Below are positions 45,195 through 54,517 of a stretch of DNA of 64,000 nt, one piece after another. The stretch is from CAVTOA01 sp963736285 (lineage in GTDB: Bacteria; Actinomycetota; Actinomycetes; Mycobacteriales; QHCE01), in the NCBI GenBank assembly GCA_963736285.1, contig CAVTOA010000001.1, forward strand, positions 1-64,000, in the 5' to 3' direction. The notes under the pieces are model-generated. The model saw nothing but the letters and a program-made list of their open reading frames with translations, had not been told where the DNA came from and did no database searches. Made by a program: the position numbers and the translations under genes. The number at the start of each line of letters is the position of its first letter. Position 1 is the first letter of the stretch.

Positions 45195-46394
45195 GTGACG
45201 GTGCGTGAAGTGGTGATCTTGGGTTCGACTGGTTCGATCGGCACCCAGGCATTAGAAGTCATTGCTGCCAATCCAGAAAGGTTCCGGGTTGTTGCCTTAG
45301 CCGCAGCCGGAAACGACCCGCAATTGTTGGCGCACCAGGCCTTACTCACTGGCGTCCAAACAGTGGGGGTAACCAAGGCGAGCGCTGTGCAAGATGTGCG
45401 GCTCGCCTTCTATGCCGAGGCTCAACGTCGTGGCTTCCACAAGGGTGAGTTCTCCATGCCCAAAATCGTGACCGGACCAGATGCGCCAGCGGAGCTTGCC
45501 GGCTATCCCTGCGACATCGTTCTCAATGCCATCACAGGTTCGATCGGGCTCGCGTCCACAATGAACGCGCTGACGGCCGGGCATGTGCTGGCACTGGCGA
45601 ACAAAGAATCGTTAGTGGCTGGTGGCTCACTGGTGCGCACGCTGGCGCATCCAGGGCAGATCGTGCCGGTCGACTCAGAGCACTCCGCACTCGCGCAGTG
45701 TCTGCGCTCCGGCAGCCAGGCTGAGGTGCGACGGCTCGTTCTCACCGCAAGCGGAGGGCCGTTTAGAGGGAAGACATCTGCCGAGCTCGCCCATGTGACT
45801 CCCGAGCAGGCTTTCGCCCACCCCACCTGGAACATGGGGCCGGTGGTCACGATCAATTCGGCGACACTGGTCAACAAGGGTTTAGAACTGATCGAAGCGC
45901 ACGAACTGTTTCAGGTGGACTACGACGCTATCGACGTGGTGGTGCATCCGCAGTCGTTGATCCATTCCATGGTGGAGTTCGCGGACGGCGCCACGATCGC
46001 TCAGGTGAGCCCGCCAGACATGCGGTTACCTATCGCGCTCGCGTTGGGTTGGCCAGATCGGGTTGCCGATGTCGCTGCACCCCTTGATTGGAGGACGGCG
46101 CGGAACTGGCAATTCGAACCAGTTGACCACGACAATTTTCCCGCCATCAAGCTTGCGGCGGCTGCGGGCAAAACGGGCCGTTGCCTGCCCGCGATCTACA
46201 ATGCTGCCAACGAAGAGTGTGTGGAGGCGTTTCGCGCGCGGCGGCTGTCATTTGTCAACATTGTCAGCACCGTGCACGATGTCCTTGATGCCGAACCTGG
46301 TTTTGCCGAACCCGGGAGCATCGACGATGTATTCGCGGCGGAGGCGTGGGCGCGTGAGGCCACACGCCGGCTCATTTCCCAGCGGGCAATATAA
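45195..46394 (+). CDS. dxr: 1-deoxy-D-xylulose 5-phosphate reductoisomerase
   Basis: Second step of the MEP isoprenoid pathway; makes MEP with NADPH. The N-terminal Rossmann motif is VVILGSTGSIGTQALEVI. Catalytic-domain motifs are LANKESLVAGG, VDSEHSALAQCL, and the flexible-loop His in AHPTWNMGPVVTINSATLVNKGLE. Length 399. GTG 45195 is chosen, six residues before the Rossmann strand. Together with ispG two genes downstream it makes an isoprenoid locus wrapped round the site-2 protease, as in mycobacteria. Confidence 0.94.
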   Translation: MTVREVVILGSTGSIGTQALEVIAANPERFRVVALAAAGNDPQLLAHQALLTGVQTVGVTKASAVQDVRLAFYAEAQRRGFHKGEFSMPKIVTGPDAPAELAGYPCDIVLNAITGSIGLASTMNALTAGHVLALANKESLVAGGSLVRTLAHPGQIVPVDSEHSALAQCLRSGSQAEVRRLVLTASGGPFRGKTSAELAHVTPEQAFAHPTWNMGPVVTINSATLVNKGLELIEAHELFQVDYDAIDVVVHPQSLIHSMVEFADGATIAQVSPPDMRLPIALALGWPDRVADVAAPLDWRTARNWQFEPVDHDNFPAIKLAAAAGKTGRCLPAIYNAANEECVEAFRARRLSFVNIVSTVHDVLDAEPGFAEPGSIDDVFAAEAWAREATRRLISQRAI

Positions 46395-46413
46395 CTTTTG
46401 ACGAAGGGCAAAA

Positions 46414-47673
46414 ATGAACTGGCTGTTCATCGCCGGGATTGTGATCTTCGCGTTGGGGATCCTCATCTCGGTGTGCCTTCATGAGGCCGGCCACATGCTC
46501 ACCGCTAAAGCGTTCGGCATGAAGGTCACCCGCTATTTTGTGGGGTTTGGTCCGACGTTGTGGTCGTTTAAACGGGGCGAGACCGAATACGGTGTCAAGG
46601 CAATACCGGCCGGCGGGTTTTGCAAAATCACGGGGATGACGCCCTACGAGGACGACGTCACACCGGGCGAAGAACAGCGCGCATTTTTCCGAAAGCCCAT
46701 CTGGCAACGCACCATCGTGTTGGTGGCTGGTTCGGCGACCCATTTTGTGGTGGGGTTTGTGCTGCTGTGGGCTACGGCGGTCTTTGTCGGGCTGCCGAAC
46801 GACACGGGAAACCCAGGCGCCAGGGCCGAGATTGGCGAAGTCGCGCCTTGTGTGCAGGAGTTCGATGCCAGAAAAGCAGAGTATCTTCCCTGTGCCCAAC
46901 GGGATGCGCAGAGTCCCGCTAAAAAAGCACAACTCCGGGTCGGCGACGTCGTCACTAGGGTTAACAACGAGAAGGTGACGACGTGGGCGGAGATGTCGGA
47001 TGCGCTCGCGAAAGCTAAGTCCGGCACTGTCTCGCTTACCGTCCAGCGAGACGGCGACACGCGGGTGGTTCCGGTAACAACAGTAGAAGCAACCCGACCA
47101 AAAGCAGATGCGGAGATCGACCCAGATACCGGTGCGGTGCCCTCAAAAGACTTGGAAAAAGTTGGCGTTATCGGCGTCACCAGGGCGAACACGGTGACGG
47201 TTGATCCGGTCGCCGGTATCGGCTCAGCTGGGTACTACACCCAGGCAATTTTCGTGGGCACGTTTAGTGCGCTCAAGAAGTTCCCGGAGAAAATACCCAA
47301 GCTTATTTCCGCATTGAGCGGCAACAAGCGGGACCCGGAAACGCCGGTGAGCGTGGTGGGCGCAAGCGTGCTCGGTGGCGAGGCGGCCAAAGCGAAACTA
47401 TGGGCGTTCTTCTTCTTTTTGCTCGCGAGCCTGAACATTTTTATTGGCATTTTCAACCTCATACCGTTGCTGCCCCTCGACGGCGGCCATGTAGCGATCG
47501 CATGGTTTGAAAAAGTGAGGTCTTGGTTGGCGAGGAAACGCAACAAGCCTGATCCCGGCCACGTCGACTACAACAAGTTGATGCCGATCACCTATGTGGT
47601 CATTTTGATTTTCGGCACCATCTCGTTGCTCACCATCGCGACAGATATCGTTAATCCCATCAAGATTTTTTAA
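46414..47673 (+). CDS. rip: Site-2 protease Rip (M50 family)
   Basis: Membrane zinc protease that cuts anti-sigma factors and controls cell-envelope responses. HEAGH zinc motif at residues 23-27 in the first helix. The PDZ-like domain is at about 135-230 (LRVGDVVTRVNNEKVTTW). The C-terminal catalytic half has NLIPLLPLDGGHVAI with the third zinc ligand. Length 419. An Ala/Lys-rich extracytoplasmic loop is longer than in E. coli RseP. dxr-rip-ispG is the fixed actinobacterial order. Confidence 0.93.
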   Translation: MNWLFIAGIVIFALGILISVCLHEAGHMLTAKAFGMKVTRYFVGFGPTLWSFKRGETEYGVKAIPAGGFCKITGMTPYEDDVTPGEEQRAFFRKPIWQRTIVLVAGSATHFVVGFVLLWATAVFVGLPNDTGNPGARAEIGEVAPCVQEFDARKAEYLPCAQRDAQSPAKKAQLRVGDVVTRVNNEKVTTWAEMSDALAKAKSGTVSLTVQRDGDTRVVPVTTVEATRPKADAEIDPDTGAVPSKDLEKVGVIGVTRANTVTVDPVAGIGSAGYYTQAIFVGTFSALKKFPEKIPKLISALSGNKRDPETPVSVVGASVLGGEAAKAKLWAFFFFLLASLNIFIGIFNLIPLLPLDGGHVAIAWFEKVRSWLARKRNKPDPGHVDYNKLMPITYVVILIFGTISLLTIATDIVNPIKIF

Positions 47674-47681
47674 GAGAGCAC

Positions 47682-48848
47682 ATGACAACCATTGATTTAG
47701 GTATGCCAGTAGCCGCGCCAGCTCCGGTCGCTCCCCGGCGGGTGAGCCGGCAGGTACGCGTGGGTGATGTGTTGGTGGGCGGTGGTGCGCCGGTTTCCGT
47801 GCAGTCCATGACCACCACACCCACTGTCGATGTCAACGCCACGTTGCAACAAATCGCTGAGTTGACCGCTACTGGGTGTCAGATTGTCCGTGTCGCGGTT
47901 CCCAGCGCCGACGACGCGGAGGCGCTGCCGCAGATCGCAAAAAAATCGCAGATTCCGGTGATCGCCGATATCCATTTCCAACCCAAGTACGTGTTTGCGG
48001 CGATCGATGCCGGCTGTGCGGCCGTGCGAGTCAATCCGGGAAATATCAAGGAGTTTGACGACAAGGTCAAAGAAATCGCGCGAGCAGCAGCAGGGGCTGG
48101 CGTTCCGATCCGCATTGGGGTTAATGCCGGATCCTTGGACAAGCGGCTGCTGGAAAAATACGGCAAGCCCACCGCTGCCGCATTGGTGGAGTCTGCGTTG
48201 TGGGAGTGCTCGTTGTTCGAAGAGCACGGTTTCCGCGACATCAAAATCTCGGTCAAGCACCATGATCCGGTGGTGATGATCCAGGCATACCGTCAGCTCG
48301 CGGCCGCGTGTGACTACCCCCTTCACCTGGGTGTGACCGAGGCTGGCCCCGCCTTCCAGGGCACTATCAAGTCTTCGGTCGCTTTTGGTGCACTGTTGGC
48401 TGAGGGCATCGGCGACACGATCCGGGTCTCGCTGTCCGCACCGCCGGTTGAAGAGGTCAAGGTGGGGGCTCAAATCTTGGAGTCGTTGGGACTTCGAGAG
48501 CGTGGGCTCGAGATCGTTTCCTGCCCCTCATGTGGCCGAGCGCAGGTCGACGTCTACAAACTGGCGGAGGAAGTGACCGCTGGCCTAGAGGGTTTGCCCG
48601 TGCCGCTGCGGGTCGCGGTGATGGGTTGCGTGGTCAACGGTCCCGGTGAGGCTCGGGAAGCCGACTTGGGCGTCGCGTCAGGAAATGGCAAAGGTCAGAT
48701 TTTTGTCAAGGGCGAGGTCGTCAAGACCGTGCCAGAATCGCGCATTGTCGAAACCCTTATTGAGCAGGCGCTCATCCTGGCAGAAGAAATGGGTGCGGAA
48801 TTGCCCGAAGAACTACAGGGCCTAAAACCAATCGTCGAAGTTAAATAA
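47682..48848 (+). CDS. ispG: 4-hydroxy-3-methylbut-2-en-1-yl diphosphate synthase
   Basis: A [4Fe-4S] enzyme of the MEP pathway that makes HMBPP. TIM barrel with VQSMTTTPTVDV, RVNPGNI and GVNAGSLDKRLLEKYG. The cluster domain has SCPSCGRA and MGCVVNGPGEARE. Length 388. ATG 47682 lies 8 nt after rip. A GNAT gene and Amt follow; map comes later on the same strand. Confidence 0.95.
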   Translation: MTTIDLGMPVAAPAPVAPRRVSRQVRVGDVLVGGGAPVSVQSMTTTPTVDVNATLQQIAELTATGCQIVRVAVPSADDAEALPQIAKKSQIPVIADIHFQPKYVFAAIDAGCAAVRVNPGNIKEFDDKVKEIARAAAGAGVPIRIGVNAGSLDKRLLEKYGKPTAAALVESALWECSLFEEHGFRDIKISVKHHDPVVMIQAYRQLAAACDYPLHLGVTEAGPAFQGTIKSSVAFGALLAEGIGDTIRVSLSAPPVEEVKVGAQILESLGLRERGLEIVSCPSCGRAQVDVYKLAEEVTAGLEGLPVPLRVAVMGCVVNGPGEAREADLGVASGNGKGQIFVKGEVVKTVPESRIVETLIEQALILAEEMGAELPEELQGLKPIVEVK

Positions 48849-49036
48849 ACGCAATGAGACCTTGCGCGACCGGAGATGCTTCAGAAGACGGCGCAGTGCG
48901 GTACCTCTCGTCGCGCAAGCTCTTCGAGTTCAAGCGGGACTGGCGCCTTGCGGGAAGTCTGCTCAGCAGGACAAGGCGAGTGAACTCTGGATGGGGATTC
49001 TCGTAATCTTCGACGCTGTCTGGCACGCTATTTGTT

Positions 49037-49927
49037 ATGACGAGCGTCGCTGCACCTGGGAGCGTCCGACTGCTTACCGAGGCGGATCGGAGCGCGATCG
49101 AAGGCGTCCTGTCGCTCGACCCTATCTCCAATGTTTTTGTTGCCTCCCGTATTGATAGTCACGGGGTATCGCAGCAGGTTGGTGCATATGGTGCGCAATT
49201 GTGGGGGTTTTATCTTCCTGCGGGCGGACGATTTTGGCGCCGTACATGGCCACTGCGGTCCATTTGTTTCGCGGGTGCGAATCTCATTCCGATAAATGCC
49301 AGCACTGATGCCATTGAGGCGTTTGCGTTCAAGGCGAGAGTGGCCGGTCGCATGTGTTCGTCGCTGGTGGGTGACGCGCCCCAGGTGTTGCAACTGTGGG
49401 CGCGCCTGGAGCGCTATTGGGGTACACCCCGGGAGGTTCGCCCAGATCAGCCAGTGTTGGCGACGCGAAACCTCCCCAGGGTTGCCGCCGATACCCGAGT
49501 GCGACTCGCGCATGCACAAGACTTCGACGCGTTGCTGCCGGCGTGCGTGGCGATGTACACCGAAGAAGTCGGAACATCGCCCTTGGAGTGGGACGGTGGA
49601 CGAGCATTCCGTGCCCGGGTGCGCGAGCTGATAGACGCGGGGCACATGTACGTCCTACTTGACCGGTCAGGTCAGACAGTGGAGTTCAAGGCCGAGGTTG
49701 GTGCGATGGGGCATGGCGCTTGCCAGATTCAGGGTGTATGGGTACGTCCGGAACTGCGTGGCCATGGCGTGGGCACCGCGGCCATGGCGGCAGTGACCGC
49801 AGATGTACTTACCCGCGTTGCGCCTGTGGCCAGCCTGTACGTTAACGCTTACAACGATGCGGCCCGAGTCGTGTACGAACGGTGCGGATTCACTCAACAC
49901 GCGACCTTCGCCACGGTGCTGTTCTAG
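49037..49927 (+). CDS. DUF4081/GNAT N-acetyltransferase
   Basis: A 296-residue protein in the place and shape of mycobacterial Rv2867c, a fused DUF4081 (about 1-140) and GNAT domain (about 165-296). The acetyl-CoA-binding motif A is VWVRPELRGHGVGTAAMAA. Motif B has YVNAYNDAARVVYERCGF. Substrate is not known. It is convergent with amt, stops overlapping by 4 nt. Confidence 0.88.
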   Translation: MTSVAAPGSVRLLTEADRSAIEGVLSLDPISNVFVASRIDSHGVSQQVGAYGAQLWGFYLPAGGRFWRRTWPLRSICFAGANLIPINASTDAIEAFAFKARVAGRMCSSLVGDAPQVLQLWARLERYWGTPREVRPDQPVLATRNLPRVAADTRVRLAHAQDFDALLPACVAMYTEEVGTSPLEWDGGRAFRARVRELIDAGHMYVLLDRSGQTVEFKAEVGAMGHGACQIQGVWVRPELRGHGVGTAAMAAVTADVLTRVAPVASLYVNAYNDAARVVYERCGFTQHATFATVLF

Positions 49928-51228
49928 CTCTTGTGGGCTTCGGCGGCTTTCCGCTCTAGACGGCTGAGTGTTTTGTGTCCATTGTGGACTGCGTCGGAGA
50001 GTTCGAACTCGTAAGGAGACTCGGCGTGCTGGACCAAGTCTATGCCCATGTCCTCGTGGTCGGCGCTCACACGGAAGCCGATCACCTTGTCCACGAGCTT
50101 CCCCAGTCCAAATGAGACAGTGAACGAGTAGGCGCCGACCGCGGCCACCGCTATGGCTTGCTTGCCGAGTTGCGTCAGTCCACCACCGAATAGCAAACCG
50201 TTGACGCCGCCAGTCACTGCGCTGGTAGCCAGCAAGCCGATGAGCAGGGAACCGACCACACCTCCCACCAGGTGGACACCTACGACGTCGAGCGAGTCAT
50301 CGAACCCTAGCCGGAATTTCGCCCCGCTCGCATAGGCACATACCGCGCCAGCTACCAAGCCAATGCCCATCGCACCCAATGGAGTCACCGCCGCGCAGGC
50401 GGGCGTGATCGCCACCAGTCCAGCTACCGCGCCCGAGGCCATGCCGAGCGAGCCTGGTGCCACGCCGCGCAGCCGTTCGACGATGATCCAGGCAAGTGCC
50501 GCCGTGGCCGCCGCTACTTGCGTGTTGATGAACGTGGTGGCCGCGAGGCTGTTTGCCGCGAGCGCTGAGCCGCCGTTGAATCCGAACCAGCCGAACCACA
50601 GCAGTGCGGCTCCCAACAATACGAACGGCAAATTGTGTGGGCGTGGCCTCGTGACCGGCCAGTTGTGACGTTTGCCGAGCACAATCGCGAGCGCGAGAGC
50701 TGCCGCCCCAGCATTGATGTGCACTGCGGTGCCACCGGCAAAGTCGATGGCGCCGAGGCGATCGCCGATCCAGCCACCGTGGCCGTTGTCGAAGAAGAAG
50801 ACCCAATGCGCGACGGGAAAGTACACAATCGTGACCCACAGCGCCGCGAAAACTACCCAGGCCAGGAACTTTGCCCGATCTGCGATCGCCCCGGAAATAA
50901 GTGCGGGGGTGATGATGGCGAACATGAGCTGGAAGGCGGCGAAAGCCAGCATCGGCACCGTGCCGGATTTCGCGGTGAGGGTATTGGCCATGCCGACGTA
51001 GTCCATGTTGCCGATCAGGCCAAGCCACGCATCGGGACCAAACGCCAGCGAGTAGCCATAAAGAACCCACAACACGGTGACCACGGATATGCAAGCGAAG
51101 CTCATCATGAGCATGTTCAGCACGCTCTTGGCTCGCACCATGCCGCCGTAGAAGAAGGCCAATCCGGGCGTCATGAGCAGCACTAACGCCGCGCTAGCCA
51201 AAACCCAAGCAGTGTCCCCGCTATTCAT
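49924..51228 (-). CDS. amt: Ammonium transporter
   Basis: Integral membrane trimeric channel for ammonium. About 11 helices; conserved pore blocks include FFYGGMVRAKSVLNM, FAGGTAVHINAGAAALALAI, and AGLVAITPACAAVTPLGA. Length 434 with a C-terminal cytoplasmic tail (AHKS end). No glnK/glnB follows it here, although amt-glnB-glnD is the normal cluster in actinobacteria, where it lies between ftsY and ffh. Its PII partner must therefore be elsewhere. Confidence 0.94.
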   Translation of the reverse strand: MNSGDTAWVLASAALVLLMTPGLAFFYGGMVRAKSVLNMLMMSFACISVVTVLWVLYGYSLAFGPDAWLGLIGNMDYVGMANTLTAKSGTVPMLAFAAFQLMFAIITPALISGAIADRAKFLAWVVFAALWVTIVYFPVAHWVFFFDNGHGGWIGDRLGAIDFAGGTAVHINAGAAALALAIVLGKRHNWPVTRPRPHNLPFVLLGAALLWFGWFGFNGGSALAANSLAATTFINTQVAAATAALAWIIVERLRGVAPGSLGMASGAVAGLVAITPACAAVTPLGAMGIGLVAGAVCAYASGAKFRLGFDDSLDVVGVHLVGGVVGSLLIGLLATSAVTGGVNGLLFGGGLTQLGKQAIAVAAVGAYSFTVSFGLGKLVDKVIGFRVSADHEDMGIDLVQHAESPYEFELSDAVHNGHKTLSRLERKAAEAHKS

Positions 51229-51394
51229 TGAGGTGCCTTTCGCCGCTGGGCTTGCGATCGACCGGTTTGACTCGGTTATGCTTCAGCGTCGTCACCCGCT
51301 GTTTCGTTGTCAGGACGCCGATGTTTCGGGTAGGTAAAACCGACGCCGCTGGCGGCGTGTCAGGCCCAAGGTGCGAGCTCGTAAGCTGAGCAAC

Positions 51395-52253
51395 ATGTCT
51401 GTGCGTGCATTGTTGAGTTCGGGCAAGGTTTCGCCGATGCGGTCTGTGCCCAAGTCGATTCCCCGTCCCGAATATGTCGGGCGCAAGGCTCCCCGTCCGT
51501 ATCGCGGTAGCGATGTGCAGTCACCCGACGTGATCGAGCGGATGCGGGTGGCCAGCAAGCTCGCGGCGCAGGCATTACAAGTAGGCGGGCGGGCCACCAA
51601 GCCGGGCGTGACCACGGACGAGATCGACCGGGTCGTGCACGAGTACCTTTGCGACCACGGTGCTTACCCGTCGACATTGGGTTACAAGGGGTTTTCGAAG
51701 TCGTGTTGCACCTCACTTAACGAGGTGATCTGCCATGGCATCCCCGATTCGACGGTGGTCGCAAGACGGCGACATCGTCAATATCGACGTAACGGCATAC
51801 ATAAATGGGGTACACGGCGATACCAACGCCACTTTCTTGGCGGGCGAGGTCAGTGAAGAAGTGCGGCTGTTAGTCGAGCGCACCCACGAGGCAACTATGC
51901 GCGGTATTAAGGCGGTGGCTCCGGGCCGTCAGCTCAACGTGGTGGGGCGGGTCATCGAAGCATATGCTCGGCGCTTCGGCTATGGCGTCGTGCGCGATTT
52001 CACCGGCCATGGTGTACACACATCGTTCCACAGTGGACTGTTTGTGCCGCACTACGATGATCCTAACGTGACGACGATTCTCGAGCCGGGCATGACCTTC
52101 ACCATCGAGCCCATGATCACGCTAGGCACCTACGAGTGGGAAATGTGGCCCGACAACTGGACGGTGGTCACGAAAGATCGCAGCTGGACCGCACAGTTCG
52201 AGCACACTTTGGTCGTCACCGATGATGGCTACGAGATCCTGACGCTGCCATGA
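51395..52253 (+). CDS. map: Methionine aminopeptidase (frameshifted)
   Basis: Removes initiator Met. The N-terminal extension (RPEYVGRKAPRPYRGSDVQSPDVIERM) identifies the actinobacterial long type. Metal-binding residues: GDIVNIDVTAYINGVHGDTNATF (two Asp), GHGVHTSFHSGL (His), FTIEPMI (Glu) and AQFEHTLVV (Glu). An extra base in the AA of 51763-51764 splits the frame between residues VV and DGD. Without it: 858 nt, 285 residues. Essential, so a sequence error is likely. It overlaps the next gene by 4 nt. Confidence 0.92.
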
Positions 52254-52999
52254 GCGCAGACGAATCTCGCGCTCAGAATTCTGACAACTCCACTGTGGAC
52301 GAGTACGAGCAGCCCGGTCACCATCATGCGGATGTCTCTGGTGGATGGCTGCGTGCGGCGGTGTTCGGGGCGATGGATGGCCTGGTCACTAACATCTCGT
52401 TGATCGCCGGAGTTGGCGGAGGCGGGGTCAGCGCACAAACCATTGTGCTGACGGGCGCTGCCGGGTTGGTGGCCGGTGCGATCTCCATGGCCATCGGCGA
52501 ATTCACGTCAGTCCGGGCGCAGAACGAGCAGATCGCCGCCGAGCTGGCAAAAGAACGTTTCGAACTGGCGCAGCACCCCGAGGACGAACAACAAGAGCTG
52601 GTCGCTATGTTGCGCGGCCGAGGTCTCCCGAAAGACATCGCGGCTCGCGTCGCGACCGACATCTCTACCGATCCCGACATGGCGCTGCGGGTGCATGCGT
52701 CCGAGGAGCTAGGGGTGGTTCCCGGCGAACAGCCTTCACCGTGGTTGGCGGGGATTTCGTCATTCATCTGTTTTGCCATTGGCGGCTTGGTTCCATTGTT
52801 GAGCTATCTGTTTGGCAGCACCAGTTTGGCGCTGGCGCTCGCCATTGGCGGGGTGGGATTGTTCGCCGCCGGCGTGGTGGTTAGCCGGTTTACTCGCCGC
52901 TCGTGGTGGTGGGCTGGACTACGTCAACTTCTCCTTGGCGCGGCTGCCGCCGGCGCGACCTTCCTCGTGGGACACCTCATCGGCGTGGGTGTCTCGTAG
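52250..52999 (+). CDS. VIT1/CCC1 family transporter
   Basis: A 249-residue member of the vacuolar iron/manganese transporter family. It has the family stretch GAMDGLVTNISLIAGVGGGG, a cytoplasmic charged helix (QIAAELAKERFELAQHPEDEQQELV), then three further membrane helices. In bacteria these proteins are linked to Fe2+/Mn2+ efflux. The N-terminus carries a His-rich patch (PGHHHAD). Coupled to map by ATGA overlap. Confidence 0.85.
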   Translation: MSADESRAQNSDNSTVDEYEQPGHHHADVSGGWLRAAVFGAMDGLVTNISLIAGVGGGGVSAQTIVLTGAAGLVAGAISMAIGEFTSVRAQNEQIAAELAKERFELAQHPEDEQQELVAMLRGRGLPKDIAARVATDISTDPDMALRVHASEELGVVPGEQPSPWLAGISSFICFAIGGLVPLLSYLFGSTSLALALAIGGVGLFAAGVVVSRFTRRSWWWAGLRQLLLGAAAAGATFLVGHLIGVGVS

Positions 53000-53022
53000 T
53001 CGCGTTAGCCCGTTGCCTGTGT

Positions 53023-53070
53023 GACCGGTGAAATTAGCGGGAACACGCCGAGAAAACCACCGGTCAAACA
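53023..53070. repeat. 48-bp palindromic element, single copy
   Basis: Same length as, and 36-40 matching positions to, the elements at 3260-3373; the last 26 bp differ at only two positions. Begins GACCGGTGAAAT and ends ACCGGTCAAACA. It is in the gap between the transporter stop (52999) and the convergent toxin gene end (53112). Confidence 0.8.
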
Positions 53071-53111
53071 ATGCTCTGCGCATCAACAGAGTGCGGCGCC
53101 GATTTGGTCAC

Positions 53112-53492
53112 CTAAGCGAGCCAGTCCTCATTGCCGGTTGCGGTTTTATAACCGCCGGTTAGCCAGGTCGATAGCGCGGTGATTAACGGTCCCAGATTTC
53201 GACGCGACCGCGGGAATGCGAGGGGAGTAGTGAAAATAAGGCGGGCGCATAATTCGGCTGACTCCTCAGCTGCGATGAGGATGCGGCGGAAATCCTTGAT
53301 GTTCTCGGTGACTATCCACCGGTTGTTTGTGGCCCCCCAACGGAATAGCTCCGCGTCGGTAGCAGCCCGCAAGCTGGGCGTATCGGCCACAGCAATCACA
53401 TCGAACCCTTGTTTGCGCAGCTCGGCAGCCACACCTGGGTGATGCATCTCGTCGAGTAATAGCGTTGGGGTTCGGTGGTGGTGGCCACTCAT
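53112..53492 (-). CDS. DUF5615 PIN-like protein, putative toxin
   Basis: A 126-residue protein with the DUF5615 Mut7-C/PIN-like fold: LLLDEMHHPGVAAELRKQGFDVIAVAD at the N-terminus, then WIVTENIKDFRRIL in the middle. The Asp and Glu residues could form the PIN active site. Such proteins pair with small antitoxins. ATG 53492 overlaps the antitoxin stop by ATGA, so it is taken instead of the longer start. Toxicity has not been shown for this exact family. Confidence 0.75.
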   Translation of the reverse strand: MSGHHHRTPTLLLDEMHHPGVAAELRKQGFDVIAVADTPSLRAATDAELFRWGATNNRWIVTENIKDFRRILIAAEESAELCARLIFTTPLAFPRSRRNLGPLITALSTWLTGGYKTATGNEDWLA

Positions 53493-53920
53493 GCGAGAAG
53501 CTGACGTTCGGTCTTCCACGCTTGCAGTGCAGCTTCAGCTTCTCTCTCGTTTTGCTCTATTGCTGTATCGATCTCATGTGGATAGTCGCTGTAGTAGTGC
53601 ATGGCAAGCCGGATCCGGCTTTCTGACACGTTCAGTAGTTCTGCTGTGGCAGATACGGCTTTGTCGCCTCGTTCGTCAATTTCGCGTACCGCCCGGATGA
53701 CCTCCCAAACATCTGGACCGCCTGCCACGGTCGCTCGTCTGCCGGATGGGCCGTCCTTAAAAACCACGCCCGGGTGCTCCTCGGTGCGCATACCCTCTTC
53801 CACATACAGTTGGGCCAGACCTGATGGAGTGGCTCCCGGGGTCCGCCCAGCGCGCCGGCGAAGACGCGCGAGAACATCGTCCCGAAAACGAATAGGCAAT
53901 GCGGTAGTCATGTAGTGCAT
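53489..53920 (-). CDS. Antitoxin paired with the DUF5615 protein (DUF433-like)
   Basis: A 143-residue protein. The N-terminal ~45 residues (PIRFRDDVLARLRRRAGRTPGATPSGLAQLYVEE) look like an RHH DNA-binding region. A DUF433-like helix-turn-helix block follows (RATVAGGPDVWEVIRAVREIDERG...ATAELLNVSESRIRLAMHYYSDYP). DUF433-DUF5615 pairs are a known type of toxin-antitoxin candidate. The start could be 53920 or ATG 53911. Confidence 0.75.
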   Translation of the reverse strand: MHYMTTALPIRFRDDVLARLRRRAGRTPGATPSGLAQLYVEEGMRTEEHPGVVFKDGPSGRRATVAGGPDVWEVIRAVREIDERGDKAVSATAELLNVSESRIRLAMHYYSDYPHEIDTAIEQNEREAEAALQAWKTERQLLA

Positions 53921-53951
53921 AGTAACACTTGCTATACAGGAGAGAGTCAGC

Positions 53952-54508
53952 GTGAAGAACGCGATTGTTTTGCATGGGACGGGAAATACACCGAATGATT
54001 ATTGGTACCCCTCGGTTGCCTCATATTTAGGGCGAGCTGGATATGACGTGTGGGCGCCGCAGCTCCCGAATGCTGATCGTCCAGTGTTGGAATCGTCGCT
54101 GGCTATGCTCATGGAGCAGGCGAACTTTGCCGAGTCGACAGTCCTTATCGGACATTCGTCGGCTGGTCCGCTTATCGTAAGTATTCTTGAGCGGATAGAA
54201 ACCCAAATTGCGCAGGCTATTGCCGTTGCTGGTTTTTATCAGCCGTTGAATGACGATGGCGCGTCGGAGTTCATGTTGCAAGAGAAATACGACTGGCAGC
54301 GCGTTAAGTTAAAAGTCATTCCCGCGAAATTGTGCTCATTAATTCCGACAACGATCCGTGGGGTTGCCACGATGTCCAGGCCCGGCCGGTCGCGCTCAAG
54401 CTCGGCGCAAACCTGGTCGTTGCGGCTGGTCAAGGGCACATGGGTTCCGACTCATTTGACCAGCCCTACCAACAATTCCCGCTTCTGGAACGCCTGCTTG
54501 CCGTTTAG
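53952..54508 (+). CDS. RBBP9/YdeN-like alpha/beta hydrolase (frameshifted)
   Basis: A serine hydrolase of about 185 residues. N-terminus AIVLHGTGNTPNDYWYPSVA, nucleophile elbow VLIGHSSAG. The acid (NSDNDPW) and His (GQGHMG) are in another frame after about 54321, where one C is missing from a C run; with it the length is 558 nt. The first frame alone ends at 54524 with non-family sequence. RBBP9/YdeN enzymes are small esterases of unclear substrate. It is divergent from the toxin pair. Confidence 0.8.
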
Positions 54509-54517
54509 TTCGCTGCC

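Noticed and set aside
50635..51186. 183-residue plus-strand open frame
   Set aside because: Antisense of amt; His/Asp-rich shadow of membrane helices.
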